NCBI RefSeq assembly: GCF_000226255.1
Contig: NZ_AGFG01000061.1
Coordinates: forward strand, 186,001 to 250,000
Source: Desulfovibrio sp. A2
GTDB taxonomy: Bacteria; Desulfobacterota; Desulfovibrionia; Desulfovibrionales; Desulfovibrionaceae
Reading direction: 5' to 3'
Length of the DNA stretch: 64,000 nucleotides
The notes beneath the pieces were generated by a model. The model did not search any database. It was not told the origin of the DNA and was given only the letters and a program-made list of their open reading frames with translations. The number at the start of each line of letters is the position of its first letter. Position 1 is the stretch's first letter. Shown piece by piece: positions 46,632-54,736 of the stretch. Made by a program: the position numbers and the translations under genes.

Positions 46632-46659
46632 GCGATACGTACGGCAGCAAACGTATCGC
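46632..46659. promoter_or_regulatory. Perfect inverted repeat upstream of the aminopeptidase gene
   Basis: GCGATACGT and ACGTATCGC are exact reverse complements separated by ten bases. The site lies 161-188 bases before the aminopeptidase start in an otherwise gene-free spacer (46472-46782). It may be a regulator-binding site or an RNA stem. Confidence 0.45.
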
Positions 46660-46709
46660 GAAGGGACGCGGCAACGGGCAACCCGGCCACTCATCCTCCC
46701 CCTTGCAGC

Positions 46710-46745
46710 GTCGGCCGCGTTCCAGCCCCTCGGAGCGCGGCCGAC
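46710..46745. terminator. Hairpin downstream of the TPR gene
   Basis: GTCGGCCGCGTTCC and GGAGCGCGGCCGAC form a 14-bp stem with one G-T pair, 38 bases past the stop of the leftward TPR gene. The run CTCTTTT follows it only on the plus strand, so its role as terminator for the leftward gene is uncertain. Confidence 0.4.
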
Positions 46746-46782
46746 CTCTTTTGCGCGGCCGCGAATGGCGGGCCGGACGGGG

Positions 46783-48402
46783 TCAGGGCAGCGCGCGCGG
46801 GGCCGGGCTGTCGTCCGGCAGTTCGTACAGGCTGGCTTTCCGTCCGGGGTCGTCCTCCGGCTGCCGTCCGGGGCCGGACGCCGTCCCCGCGTCACTGGCC
46901 GTGTCCTTGGCCGCGTCGCCGCCGTCCCGTGCCGGAGTCTGCATGGTAGCAGGTTTTTCGCCGGGCGGAACGTGTTCGTTGTACGTGGGGGATTGCAGCG
47001 GGTCGTCGTTCCCGGCAACGCCTGCGGTGCCTTGCGCGGGTGCGTTGCCGTTGGGGGCAGGGGCGGCATTGTCCGTTGCGGCGGGCAAGGCGGCCTTTTC
47101 AGGCGGGGACAGGGGCGCGGCGGTCCCGTTGCCGCCAGCGGAGGGGCGGCACTGCCCGCGTCCGCGCGCAAGGCGCAATCCCTCGCAGTCGCCCAGGGCG
47201 CAGGCCCGGTAGAAATCGTCGCACATGGGGCCGGGCTCGCCACGCACCTGCCACGCCGCGCCGCGCACCCGCCAGTGGGCGGCCACGTCGGGGCGCAGGC
47301 GGATGGCGGCGGAGGCGTCCTCCACGGCCAGCGCGGGCATTTGCAAGCGCAGGTGGCACACGGCCCGGGCGTGCAGGGCGCGCGCGAAGCCGGGGGACAG
47401 CTTCAGGGCGCGATCCTGTGCCTCCATGGCGTCCTGCGGCCGGTCGAGCAGCAGCAACGCCTCGCCCAGCGCGTTCCACAGCAGCGGGTTGCGCGCGTCC
47501 AGCGCCACGGCGCGGCGCATGTGGCGCAGCATGGCCTCCGGCGGCGCGCCCCATCCGCCCCATCCGCTCCCGATGCCATTTTCGGCGGCGGTGTGCTGCG
47601 GAGGGGTATCCCCTTTGTCCGCCGTATCGCCGCCAGCCGGGAGGCCGGACAGGCAGGCGCGGTACAACTCCAGTGCCTCCAGCGAGCGGGCCAGCGCGCC
47701 CAGCCGCTGGGCGAAGGGGCTTTCGTCCTCGCCGCCGTGGCGGGCCACGTGGCGGGCGGTGGCCTGGGCCGCGTCGAGCGCCTCTTCGGTCAGGGCCGCT
47801 TCTCGCCGCAGCACGTCCTCGTGCAGTTCCAGCAGGGCTTCGTCGCGCAGCACGGCGCGGACGCGCTCCGCTCCGGCGGGCGACGGGTGGGGGATTTCGG
47901 CGGGCGGCGTGACGTTTGAAATTTCGGGTGAACTCTCGGAGGAAAGCCCGGGCGAAGGCGCGGGGGCGGGCGCATCCGGCAACGCATCCGGCAACGCGGC
48001 CTGCACGGTCACGGCCACGCGCACCTCGGGCGGGTAGCCGTGCACGCGGGTGTCCGTCACCCGGGTGATCAGCACGGCGGAGGCCACGGCCAGGCGGCGC
48101 TGCGGATCGTGCGCGGCCAGGGTGGCGAAGGACGCGGCGGCGGAAGCTTCCAACAGGGGGGCCACCCCTTCGCGCAGCGCGGCAAGGCGCGCGGCGGCGC
48201 GGGCGATGACGATGGCGGATTCCTTGCGCAGGCCGCCGCCGAAGGGCGCCGTGACGGTGCTGGCGGCGTGCGCGGTGGCGGCCGTCGCCAGCAGAAGGGC
48301 GATGCCGCAGAGCAGCGCGGGCAATCCCGCGCGCAGGCGGGCGGAAGGGGGCGTCGCCGGGCCGGATGCGCGGCCCGGCAACGCCCGTCCTGAATCATGC
48401 AT
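46783..48402 (-). CDS. Exported TPR-repeat protein
   Basis: This 539-residue protein has an N-terminal export signal (ALLCGIALLLATAATAHA, cleavage near residue 46). A region of about 110 residues follows, including VASAVLITRVTDTRVHGYPPEVRVAV. TPR repeats lie at about 290-390 (AVALDARNPLLWNALGEALLLLDRPQDAMEAQDRALKLSPG), then a long Pro/Ala/Gly-rich tail. The ATG directly abuts the stop codon of the preceding lipoprotein gene (TAG then ATG on the minus strand), so the two are co-translated and probably act together in the cell envelope. Function unknown. Confidence 0.75.
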   Translation of the reverse strand: MHDSGRALPGRASGPATPPSARLRAGLPALLCGIALLLATAATAHAASTVTAPFGGGLRKESAIVIARAAARLAALREGVAPLLEASAAASFATLAAHDPQRRLAVASAVLITRVTDTRVHGYPPEVRVAVTVQAALPDALPDAPAPAPSPGLSSESSPEISNVTPPAEIPHPSPAGAERVRAVLRDEALLELHEDVLRREAALTEEALDAAQATARHVARHGGEDESPFAQRLGALARSLEALELYRACLSGLPAGGDTADKGDTPPQHTAAENGIGSGWGGWGAPPEAMLRHMRRAVALDARNPLLWNALGEALLLLDRPQDAMEAQDRALKLSPGFARALHARAVCHLRLQMPALAVEDASAAIRLRPDVAAHWRVRGAAWQVRGEPGPMCDDFYRACALGDCEGLRLARGRGQCRPSAGGNGTAAPLSPPEKAALPAATDNAAPAPNGNAPAQGTAGVAGNDDPLQSPTYNEHVPPGEKPATMQTPARDGGDAAKDTASDAGTASGPGRQPEDDPGRKASLYELPDDSPAPRALP

Positions 48403-48993
48403 CTATTTCTTCACGGTGGCCTGTACCTTGCGGGCCGCGGGTTGCAGCACGTCGCGCAGGGTTTCGGCCAGCAGCTTTTCGGCCACGTCGGAGGCGGGAA
48501 TGACCTGCTTGGACTGCCCGCCGGACAGGTGCTCGGTGTACAGCACCTTGGTGTAGTCCGAAACGGTGACGGCCAGCTTCATGGAGGTGCTGAACTCGGT
48601 GGTCTTCAGTTCCTTCAGCCACACCTCGTTGACCACGCCGGTGACGATGTAGTCGGGGCCGCCCGCGCGGGCCTGTTCCTGGGTCAGGGCAAAGGACACC
48701 TGCAGCCCCTGGCGGGCCAGTTCGTCGGCCAGCGAGCGGCTGATCCAGTCGGACACGGTGGACGAGGCCACGAACGAGGTGCCGTCCTTGCGTTCGCCCA
48801 CCTGCACCACCGGGCGCTTGTCCTCGAACATGACCACGGTCACGCGGGGGGCGGAAGGATCGGGCAGCACGGAAGCGTCGGGCGGCGAGTAGAGCAGGCG
48901 GACGGAATTGCCGGGGGCGCAGGCCGAAAGGGCCAGCGCGGCAAGAACCAGCAGCAGCGCGGTGAGCGTGCGCGAAACGTTGTGATGCAGCAT
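48403..48993 (-). CDS. Lipoprotein of unknown function
   Basis: A 196-residue lipoprotein: MLHHNVSRTLTALLLVLAALALSACAPG gives a clear signal and lipobox LSAC. The mature part, with VTVVMFEDKRPVVQVGERKDGTSFV and SDWISRSLADELARQGLQVSFAL, resembles YajG-type or related envelope lipoproteins. I cannot assign a process. AGGAGG precedes the ATG. It is the first gene of a two-gene unit with the exported TPR protein. Confidence 0.8.
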   Translation of the reverse strand: MLHHNVSRTLTALLLVLAALALSACAPGNSVRLLYSPPDASVLPDPSAPRVTVVMFEDKRPVVQVGERKDGTSFVASSTVSDWISRSLADELARQGLQVSFALTQEQARAGGPDYIVTGVVNEVWLKELKTTEFSTSMKLAVTVSDYTKVLYTEHLSGGQSKQVIPASDVAEKLLAETLRDVLQPAARKVQATVKK

Positions 48994-49057
48994 TGTTCCT
49001 CCTGTGCGCGATGCGCGGTGCGCGGCGCATGAATGTTCGCCGCCGGGGCGGCGGATG

Positions 49058-49528
49058 TTACAGCGGGGCCAGCGGCAGGTAGAGGCGGGTGAGCAGGTCG
49101 TCCTCGGGCGTGGCGCCCGGATCGTTGAGATAGATCTCCATGCGCGGCGCGGGCAGCGGGGTGCGCCCGCTGTCGGGCAGCCATTCCCAGTACAGCGCCG
49201 ACCACGACCACGGCAGGGTGGCGTAAGGCCCCTTGTGCTCCACCACGGCATATTCCCGCGACCGGATGACCCGCACGATGACGTAGTCGTCCGGCTCGAA
49301 GCCGTCCGGCACCGTGACCATGGCGTCGTAGCGGATGCGCTCCGGCGGGGTGGTTTCCGGATCGTCGTGGCACAGGCCGAGGAACATGGTGGAGGCGGAC
49401 GCCACCTGCCGCCGCGCGATCCACGGCGAAAGCAGCTTCCACGCCTGCGGCCCCGATTCGGCATAGGGGCCGTGCACGCGGATGCCGGCCACGCGAAGTT
49501 CCGGCAGGCGTTCGATGCGCACTTCCAT
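49058..49528 (-). CDS. GyrI-like small-molecule-binding protein
   Basis: The 156-residue protein matches the GyrI-like/AraC effector-binding domain: MEVRIERLPELRVAGIRVHGPY at the start, RYDAMVTVPDGFEPDD in the middle and EYAVVEHKGPYATLPWSWSALYWEWLPDSG towards the end. Such domains bind hydrophobic small molecules; stand-alone versions include gyrase inhibitor SbmC. No DNA-binding domain is attached. GGGAG lies upstream of the chosen ATG, and an earlier in-frame ATG would add a tail foreign to the family. It diverges from the HU gene. Confidence 0.88.
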   Translation of the reverse strand: MEVRIERLPELRVAGIRVHGPYAESGPQAWKLLSPWIARRQVASASTMFLGLCHDDPETTPPERIRYDAMVTVPDGFEPDDYVIVRVIRSREYAVVEHKGPYATLPWSWSALYWEWLPDSGRTPLPAPRMEIYLNDPGATPEDDLLTRLYLPLAPL

Positions 49529-49736
49529 GGGGGTTGCGTCTCCCTGGTTCCCGTCTCTCTGTGGGGCCTCTATAGCGCAAGCGGGGCCGAAATCAAAGGG
49601 TTGCGCGGCGCGTTTTCCCGTCATGCCGCCGCGTTCCGGCGCCGGGGGTGGGCAGCGGACACGCCGAAGGCATGCCCGAAACGGGGGCGTTTGCGTGACG
49701 AATCAAGCAACGACGCGCCTTCGTGGGCAGAAACGG

Positions 49737-49764
49737 TTGACAAGGGGGCCAACCTCTGTAAAAG
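49737..49764 (+). promoter_or_regulatory. Putative sigma-70 promoter of the HU gene
   Basis: TTGACA at 49737-49742 is followed after 16 bases by TAAAAG at 49759-49764, about 80 bases before the HU start. The perfect -35 fits a highly expressed gene. I see no other candidate in this spacer (49529-49843). Confidence 0.5.
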
Positions 49765-49843
49765 CTGCGCCCTTGCACCACGTGCATGCAATACCGCGCC
49801 GCCGGAGCGCGCGCGGACCGAAACCCCCCATATGGAGATACCG

Positions 49844-50119
49844 ATGACCAAAGCTGAACTGGTTGAAAAGATCCGCGCCAAGGCCGGTCTTGCCTCCAAG
49901 GTCCAGGCCGAAGGCGCGCTTGACGCCACCATCGCCGTGCTTGCCGACGCCCTGGCCGCCGGCGAATCCGTGACCTTCACCGGCTTCGGCAGCTTCAAGG
50001 TGACCGAACGTGCCGCGCGCAAGGGCCGCAACCCCCGCACCGGCGAAGAAATCACCATTCCTTCCGGCAAGGTGGTGAAGTTCACCCCCGGCAAGCTGCT
50101 GAAGGATTCCGTGAAGTAG
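49844..50119 (+). CDS. HU family DNA-binding protein
   Basis: This 91-residue histone-like protein bends and compacts DNA as a dimer. It shows the family pattern MTKAELVEKIRAKAGL, FTGFGSFKVTERAARKGRNPRTGEEITIPSGKVVKFTPGKLL-type residues, including the RNPRTG tip of the DNA-binding arm with its conserved proline. Length is standard. GGAGATACCG precedes the ATG. A promoter lies upstream and a strong terminator follows, so it is a single-gene unit. Confidence 0.97.
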   Translation: MTKAELVEKIRAKAGLASKVQAEGALDATIAVLADALAAGESVTFTGFGSFKVTERAARKGRNPRTGEEITIPSGKVVKFTPGKLLKDSVK

Positions 50120-50144
50120 GCAGCCCACGGGCCGCAGATTTCCG

Positions 50145-50180
50145 CGCCCCGCGTCTCCGGCAAGGAGACGCGGGGCGTTT
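50145..50180 (+). terminator. Terminator of the HU gene
   Basis: A perfect 14-bp stem (CGCCCCGCGTCTCC / GGAGACGCGGGGCG) with a GGCAA loop is followed by TTT. It begins 26 bases after the HU stop. Confidence 0.85.
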
Positions 50181-50268
50181 CGCGTTTCTGGGGGACGAAA
50201 AGCGGGGGGCGCTGGCCGGGGATGCCGGGGCTGGCGGCGTGCACTGCGCGGGCAGCGTGCCCGGCGCG

Positions 50269-50649
50269 TCACTTTCCGGAATCGCCGCCGGGGGGCGGCG
50301 GCAGCGCGTCGCGCAGGGCGCAGGCCTTGCGGTGGGGTGTCCAGTTGTACCAGTCGCGCAGGGGGGCGGGCAGGCGCGGGTCGCGGGCCTGGGCCACGGC
50401 GCAGGCGAACACGTCGAGCACGCACGGGTCGTGACGTTGCCCGGTGCGCGCGCACAGCCGGTCGTACAGTTCCTGCGGGTCCGACGCCGCGAGGTCGGCC
50501 AGGGTGCGCACGCCCAGCAGATCAAGGTCGCGCCGGGTTGCCGGTCCCACCGAACGCAACCCGGCCAGGGGGTGCGCGGGGCGTGGGGCGGGCCGGTCAC
50601 CGGCCTTGCCGTTTTTTTTCGGCCTGATGGTTTCGCGGGCGTCCTTCAC
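50269..50649 (-). CDS. Helix-hairpin-helix protein (Cdd1/pathogenicity-locus type)
   Basis: A 126-residue protein with a helix-hairpin-helix core, PLAGLRSVGPATRRDLDLLGVRTLADLAASDPQELYDRLC, and a Cys/His pattern downstream (HDPCVLDVFACAV, LRDWYNWTPHRKACALRD). This layout matches the small Cdd1 family named after a pathogenicity locus; no activity is established, but HhH motifs usually bind DNA. Translation starts at GTG 50649, preceded by GGGAGAAATC. It follows the glycerate kinase gene by 32 bases on the same strand, so co-transcription is likely. Confidence 0.75.
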   Translation of the reverse strand: MKDARETIRPKKNGKAGDRPAPRPAHPLAGLRSVGPATRRDLDLLGVRTLADLAASDPQELYDRLCARTGQRHDPCVLDVFACAVAQARDPRLPAPLRDWYNWTPHRKACALRDALPPPPGGDSGK

Positions 50650-50681
50650 GATTTCTCCCTTTCTTCTCCGGCCGGGCGGCC

Positions 50682-52040
50682 TTACGCGGCGGGCTTGCCC
50701 TTGGGCGCATCCACCAGCAGCACGGCCAGGTCCATGACGTTGGTCAGGGTGGGGCCGGTGCGCAGGATGTGCCCGGTGCGGTCCAGGAAGTGGTAGGCGT
50801 CGTTGTCGGCAAGGTGGCCGTGGGCGTCCACGCCGCACTCGCGGGCCACGCACAGGGTGCTGCCGGATGCGTAGCCCCCGGCGGCGTCGGTCGGCCCATC
50901 GGTGCCGTCGGTGCCCGCGCAGAGCATGGCGATGTGCTCGCAGTCGGCCAGTTCGTCCATGTGGATGGCGGCGGCCAGGGCCATTTCCTGGTTGCGTCCG
51001 CCAAGCCCGCCGCCGCTGATGGTGACGGTGGTTTCGCCGCCCGCCAGCAGGCAGAACGGGCCTTCGGGGTGGGGCAGCCCAACGGCTGCGCGGGTGGCTT
51101 CCTCCACCAGTTCGCGGGCGCGCACGCGGGCCTCGCCGGTCATGGTGTCGGTGAGGATGCGCGGCCGGTAGCCGCGCGCGGCGGCCGCTTCCGCCGCCGC
51201 CTCCAGGGCCAGCCGATTGCTGGCCACGATGCAGTTCTGCACCGCGCCGAACACCGGGTCGCCGGGCTTGGGCGTTTCCGCCGCAAGGCCGCGCAGGCCC
51301 GCCGTTAGCCGTTCCACCACCGGCTCGGGCAGCCTGTGGAGGATGCCGAACCTGTCGGCGATGGATGTGCAGTCGGCATAGGTGGATGCATCGGGCGAGG
51401 TGGGGCCGGAGGCGATGACGTCCAGATCGTCGCCCACCACGTCGGAGATGATCAGCGACACCACCTGCGCCGGGGCCGCCGCGCGGGCCAGGTTGCCGCC
51501 GCCGAAGGCGGACAGGTGTTTGCGCAGGGCGTTGATCTCGTGGATGGTGGCCCCGCATTCCAGCAGCAGGGTGGTGGCGGCGCGCATGTCGTCCAGGGTG
51601 ATGCCCGGCTGCAACGCCGGGGTGAGCGCGCTGGCCCCGCCGGTAAGGGCGCACAGCACGAGGTCGCGCGGGCCCGCCGCGCGCACCAGGTCCAGTATCT
51701 CGTTGGCGGCGCGTTCCCCGGCGGCGTCGGGCACGGGGTGGGCGGCCTCGCGCAGGGCGATGCGCTTCAGGGGGGCGGTATGCCCGTACTTCACCACCAC
51801 CACGCCGTCGTGCACCCGGTCGCCCAAGATGTCTTCCAGCGCGGCGGCCATGGGGGCCGCGCCCTTGCCCGCGCCCACCACGTACACCCGGTCGTGGGCG
51901 GAAAGGTCGTAGGCGCGCCCCGCGATGTGCAGGATGTCGCCCTCGCGGCGCACGTGGCGGTGCACGGCGCGGTCGGGGGCCACGGCGTCGAGGGCGCGGG
52001 ACAGGATATGGTCGAGGACGGCGCGTTGTTCGGGGGTCAT
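50682..52040 (-). CDS. Glycerate 2-kinase (MOFRL family)
   Basis: The 452-residue enzyme matches the DUF4147/MOFRL class of glycerate kinases, which make 2-phosphoglycerate from glycerate and ATP. Visible are VYVVGAGKGAAPMAAALEDIL, CALTGGASALTPAL, NALRKHLSAFGGGNLARAA, SLIISDVVGDDLDVIASGPTSPD, and in the MOFRL half AGGETTVTISGGGLGGRNQEMAL and AGTDGTDGPTDAAGG. It could link serine/glyoxylate metabolism to glycolysis, and an alanine-glyoxylate-type aminotransferase is encoded near 59 kb. CAAGGAG precedes the ATG. Confidence 0.95.
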   Translation of the reverse strand: MTPEQRAVLDHILSRALDAVAPDRAVHRHVRREGDILHIAGRAYDLSAHDRVYVVGAGKGAAPMAAALEDILGDRVHDGVVVVKYGHTAPLKRIALREAAHPVPDAAGERAANEILDLVRAAGPRDLVLCALTGGASALTPALQPGITLDDMRAATTLLLECGATIHEINALRKHLSAFGGGNLARAAAPAQVVSLIISDVVGDDLDVIASGPTSPDASTYADCTSIADRFGILHRLPEPVVERLTAGLRGLAAETPKPGDPVFGAVQNCIVASNRLALEAAAEAAAARGYRPRILTDTMTGEARVRARELVEEATRAAVGLPHPEGPFCLLAGGETTVTISGGGLGGRNQEMALAAAIHMDELADCEHIAMLCAGTDGTDGPTDAAGGYASGSTLCVARECGVDAHGHLADNDAYHFLDRTGHILRTGPTLTNVMDLAVLLVDAPKGKPAA

Positions 52041-52259
52041 GCGGCGATCTCCTTGGCGTCGTTAGGGGGCGTCGTTGCGGGGAACGTGGTGGGGAGTGGG
52101 GCGGCGGCGGGGGCTGCCTTCCGGCCCGCGTGGCGATCCTGCACGAAGAAGGCGGGGCGGGGGCGCTGCCGCGTGCCGCATGGTAGGTGCCCCGTGCGCC
52201 ACCGGTCAAGAGGCGCGACGGCGGGTAAGGCGGATGGCCGACCATGCCGCCCCGGCCCG

Positions 52260-52288
52260 GTGACAGCGCGCCCGGCGCGTGCTATATT
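52260..52288 (+). promoter_or_regulatory. Putative sigma-70 promoter of the BON lipoprotein gene
   Basis: GTGACA (52260-52265), 17 bases, then TATATT (52283-52288): five of six matches at each box. It lies about 95 bases before the BON gene start, in the spacer 52041-52383 between divergent genes. Confidence 0.6.
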
Positions 52289-52383
52289 TCATCATGAATC
52301 CCCGCGCCCGCGCCGCCCCCCTGGCAGTGGGACGGCGCGGGACGCGGGGCAACCAACCGAAGAACACAATGCAGGAGACTGCC

Positions 52384-52938
52384 ATGAAACGCCGCATCCT
52401 TACCGCCGTCATGCCGGCGCTGCTGCTGGCTGCCTCGGTGCTCGCGCTTTCCGCCCTTGGCGGCTGCGCCGCCTATTCCGTGCCGCGCGACGAGCGCACC
52501 GTGGGCACCATCGTGGACGACAGCACCATCCGCACCACCATCAAGAGCGACCTCTTGCAGCGCGATGCCTCGGACGGGTATGCCGTGAAGGTGTACAGCT
52601 ACGACGGGCGCGTCTTTCTGGTGGGCGAGGTGCAGTCGTCGTTCCGCGACCCCGCCGTGATGATCGCGCGCAAGGTCAAGGGTGTGCGTTCGGTGACCAC
52701 CCACTGGTTCGATCCGGGCACCGGGCATACCGCTGACGACCTGGCCGTGGCCACCAAGGTGCGCACCAACCTCATCGCCGAAAAGGCCCTCAGTTCCACG
52801 CAGATCGACCTTGAAGTATACGGTGGCCACGTGGTGCTGCTGGGCATGGTGCGCGCGCAGGCCGACGTGGACCGCGCCGTGATGGTGGCGCGCAGCGTGG
52901 GCGGCGTGCGCTCGGTGAAGTCGTACCTGATTCCGTAG
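52384..52938 (+). CDS. Double BON-domain lipoprotein (OsmY/YraP-like)
   Basis: A 184-residue lipoprotein with signal MKRRILTAVMPALLLAAS and lipobox LGGC near residue 24. The mature chain has two BON domains: DDSTIRTTIKSDLLQRDASDGYAVKVYSYDGRVFLVGEV (about 45-110) and VATKVRTNLIAEKALSSTQIDLEVYGGHVVLLGMV (about 118-184). BON proteins such as YraP bind phospholipid and help keep the outer membrane intact. CAGGAGACTGCC precedes the ATG. An upstream in-frame ATG would bury the signal sequence. Rubredoxin follows on the same strand. Confidence 0.92.
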   Translation: MKRRILTAVMPALLLAASVLALSALGGCAAYSVPRDERTVGTIVDDSTIRTTIKSDLLQRDASDGYAVKVYSYDGRVFLVGEVQSSFRDPAVMIARKVKGVRSVTTHWFDPGTGHTADDLAVATKVRTNLIAEKALSSTQIDLEVYGGHVVLLGMVRAQADVDRAVMVARSVGGVRSVKSYLIP

Positions 52939-53021
52939 CGATTTCGCCGCGCCCCCGCATGCGTGCGCGGGCCGCGCGCGGATGACCGAAACAGCGCCCG
53001 ACATGGCGCAAGGAGACACCG

Positions 53022-53180
53022 ATGCAGAAGTACAAGTGCCCCTGCGGCTATGTGTACGACCCCTCCGAGGGCGACCCCGAGCACGGCGTGGGCCCCGACA
53101 CCCCCTTCGCGGACCTGCCCGAGGACTGGGTGTGCCCGTGGTGCGACGCGGAGAAGGAATACTTCGAACCCGTGCAGTAG
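53022..53180 (+). CDS. Rubredoxin with a CxC first knuckle
   Basis: This 52-residue iron protein transfers single electrons in the cytoplasm. It reads [20 protein letters not shown] and continues through [18 protein letters not shown]. The second knuckle is the normal CPWC. The first is CPC, one residue shorter than the usual CxxC, so Cys6 and Cys8 would bind the iron in place of Cys6 and Cys9. The rest of the fold is typical. AAGGAGACACCG precedes the ATG. It lies 83 bases after the BON gene and ahead of a strong terminator. In sulfate reducers rubredoxin commonly serves oxygen-defence enzymes. Confidence 0.93.
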   Translation: MQKYKCPCGYVYDPSEGDPEHGVGPDTPFADLPEDWVCPWCDAEKEYFEPVQ

Positions 53181-53212
53181 TCGCGCGGACCGTTTCCGCA
53201 ACGCAGAATGAC

Positions 53213-53248
53213 AACGCCTCCGTCGCATGATGCTGCGACGGGGGCGTT
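53213..53248. terminator. Bidirectional terminator between rubredoxin and chrA
   Basis: A 15-bp stem (AACGCCTCCGTCGCA / TGCGACGGGGGCGTT, one G-T pair) with a six-base loop lies 32 bases after the rubredoxin stop and 54 bases past the chrA stop coming from the other side. Confidence 0.75.
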
Positions 53249-53302
53249 CGTCGTTTCGGGCCGGGAAAGTGGGAGGAAGGGGGCGGCGTCCGGTCCGTCC
53301 GC

Positions 53303-54727
53303 CTACAGAATCAGGCGGATCATCGCGCCCAGCCCGGCGCAGGCCGCCAACACGGGCAGCATGGGGGCCTTGAAGCGCAGCAGGGCCACGCCCGCGCCCA
53401 CGGCCAGCAGGGCGGCCACCGGATCCAGGCTTGCCGGGGCGGGCAGGGGCAGGCGCAGCCCGATGGGACCATCCCATGCGCTGACGGTGCCGAACAGCAC
53501 GTGCAGTCCGAACCACACCGAAAGGTTGGCGATGACCCCGGCCACGGCGGCGGTGACGCCCGCCAGCGCGGCGGCAAGGGCAGGTCTGCCGCGCACCGCC
53601 TCGATGTACGGCGCGCCCAGGAATATCCACAGAAAACACGGGGTGAAGGTGACCCACACCGTCAGCGTGGCCCCCAGCAGCCCGGCCAGGGCCGGGTGCA
53701 GCGCGCCGGGGCTGTTCCACGCGGCAAGGTAGCCCACGAACTGCAACACCAGTATCAGCGGGCCGGGCGTGGTTTCCGCCAGGGCCAGGCCGCCCAGCAT
53801 GTCGGCTGCGGTGAGCCAGCCGTGCGCCTCCACGGCCTGCTGGGCCACGTAGGCCAGCACCGCGTAGGCCCCGCCGAAGGTGACCACAGCCATCTTGCTG
53901 AAGAACACGCCCATCCTGGCGTAAACGTTGTCCCATCCCTGCAGCAGGCCCAGGGCAAGCACCGGACCCAGCCACAGCGGCAGCCATACGGCCAGCACCC
54001 CCAGGGCGCGGGCAGTGGAGGGCCGGGCGTGTTCGGGCATGTCGCGGATGGCCGCAGGGGGGGCGCTTGCGGAGTCCGCCCCCTTTCCCGCCGGAGCGTG
54101 CGAGGGCCCGCCGCCGTTGCCGCCGCCCGCTGCCGGTGCGTACCGCGCGCGCAGCCAGCCCAGCAGCCCAGCGCCAAAGACCACCGCCGGAAAGGGCACC
54201 CCGAAGGCGAACAGCGCCGCGAACGCCCCGCCCGCCAGCGCCAGCGAGAACCCGTCGCGCAGCGACCTGCGGCCCACGCGCAGCAGCGCTTCCAGCACCA
54301 CGGCCAGCACGGCGGGCTTCAGCCCCCAGAACAGCGCATCGATGGCGGGAATCTGCCGGTATGCCGCATAGATGAACGACAGCGCCATCACCACGCAGAA
54401 GCCGGGCAGCACGAACAGCGTGCCCGCCGCGATGCCCCCGGCGGTGCGGTGCAGCAGCCAGCCCACGTAGGTGGCAAGCTGCTGCGCCTCCGGCCCCGGC
54501 AGCAGGGTGCAGTAGTTCAGGGCGTGCAGGAAGCGCGCGTCGTCCACCCAGCGCTTTTCGTCCACCACGATGCGGTGCATCAGGGCGATCTGCCCGGCGG
54601 GACCGCCGAAGCCCAGGCAACCCACGCGCAGCCAGGTGCGTAGCGCCTCGCCGAAGCTGGGGTGAGGCGTGGACGGGACGGAGGACGTGGACGTGGCCGG
54701 GGCGGCAGGGGGCTGGGCGGCGTCCAT
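53303..54727 (-). CDS. chrA: Chromate transporter (long form)
   Basis: The 474-residue inner-membrane protein is a full-length two-domain ChrA. Each half has the CHR motif set: half one WLRVGCLGFGGPAGQIALM, LLPGPEAQQLATYVGW; half two FFSKMAVVTFGGAYAVLAYV, ETTPGPLILVLQFVGYLAAW. About ten to twelve helices are predicted by eye. A Gly/Ala/Pro-rich cytoplasmic linker lies near residues 200-235. ChrA exports chromate and can relate to sulfate analogues, which matters for a sulfate reducer. It lies nine bases after the chrB stop and is co-transcribed with it. Confidence 0.94.
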   Translation of the reverse strand: MDAAQPPAAPATSTSSVPSTPHPSFGEALRTWLRVGCLGFGGPAGQIALMHRIVVDEKRWVDDARFLHALNYCTLLPGPEAQQLATYVGWLLHRTAGGIAAGTLFVLPGFCVVMALSFIYAAYRQIPAIDALFWGLKPAVLAVVLEALLRVGRRSLRDGFSLALAGGAFAALFAFGVPFPAVVFGAGLLGWLRARYAPAAGGGNGGGPSHAPAGKGADSASAPPAAIRDMPEHARPSTARALGVLAVWLPLWLGPVLALGLLQGWDNVYARMGVFFSKMAVVTFGGAYAVLAYVAQQAVEAHGWLTAADMLGGLALAETTPGPLILVLQFVGYLAAWNSPGALHPALAGLLGATLTVWVTFTPCFLWIFLGAPYIEAVRGRPALAAALAGVTAAVAGVIANLSVWFGLHVLFGTVSAWDGPIGLRLPLPAPASLDPVAALLAVGAGVALLRFKAPMLPVLAACAGLGAMIRLIL

Positions 54728-54736
54728 GGTTGCCTC

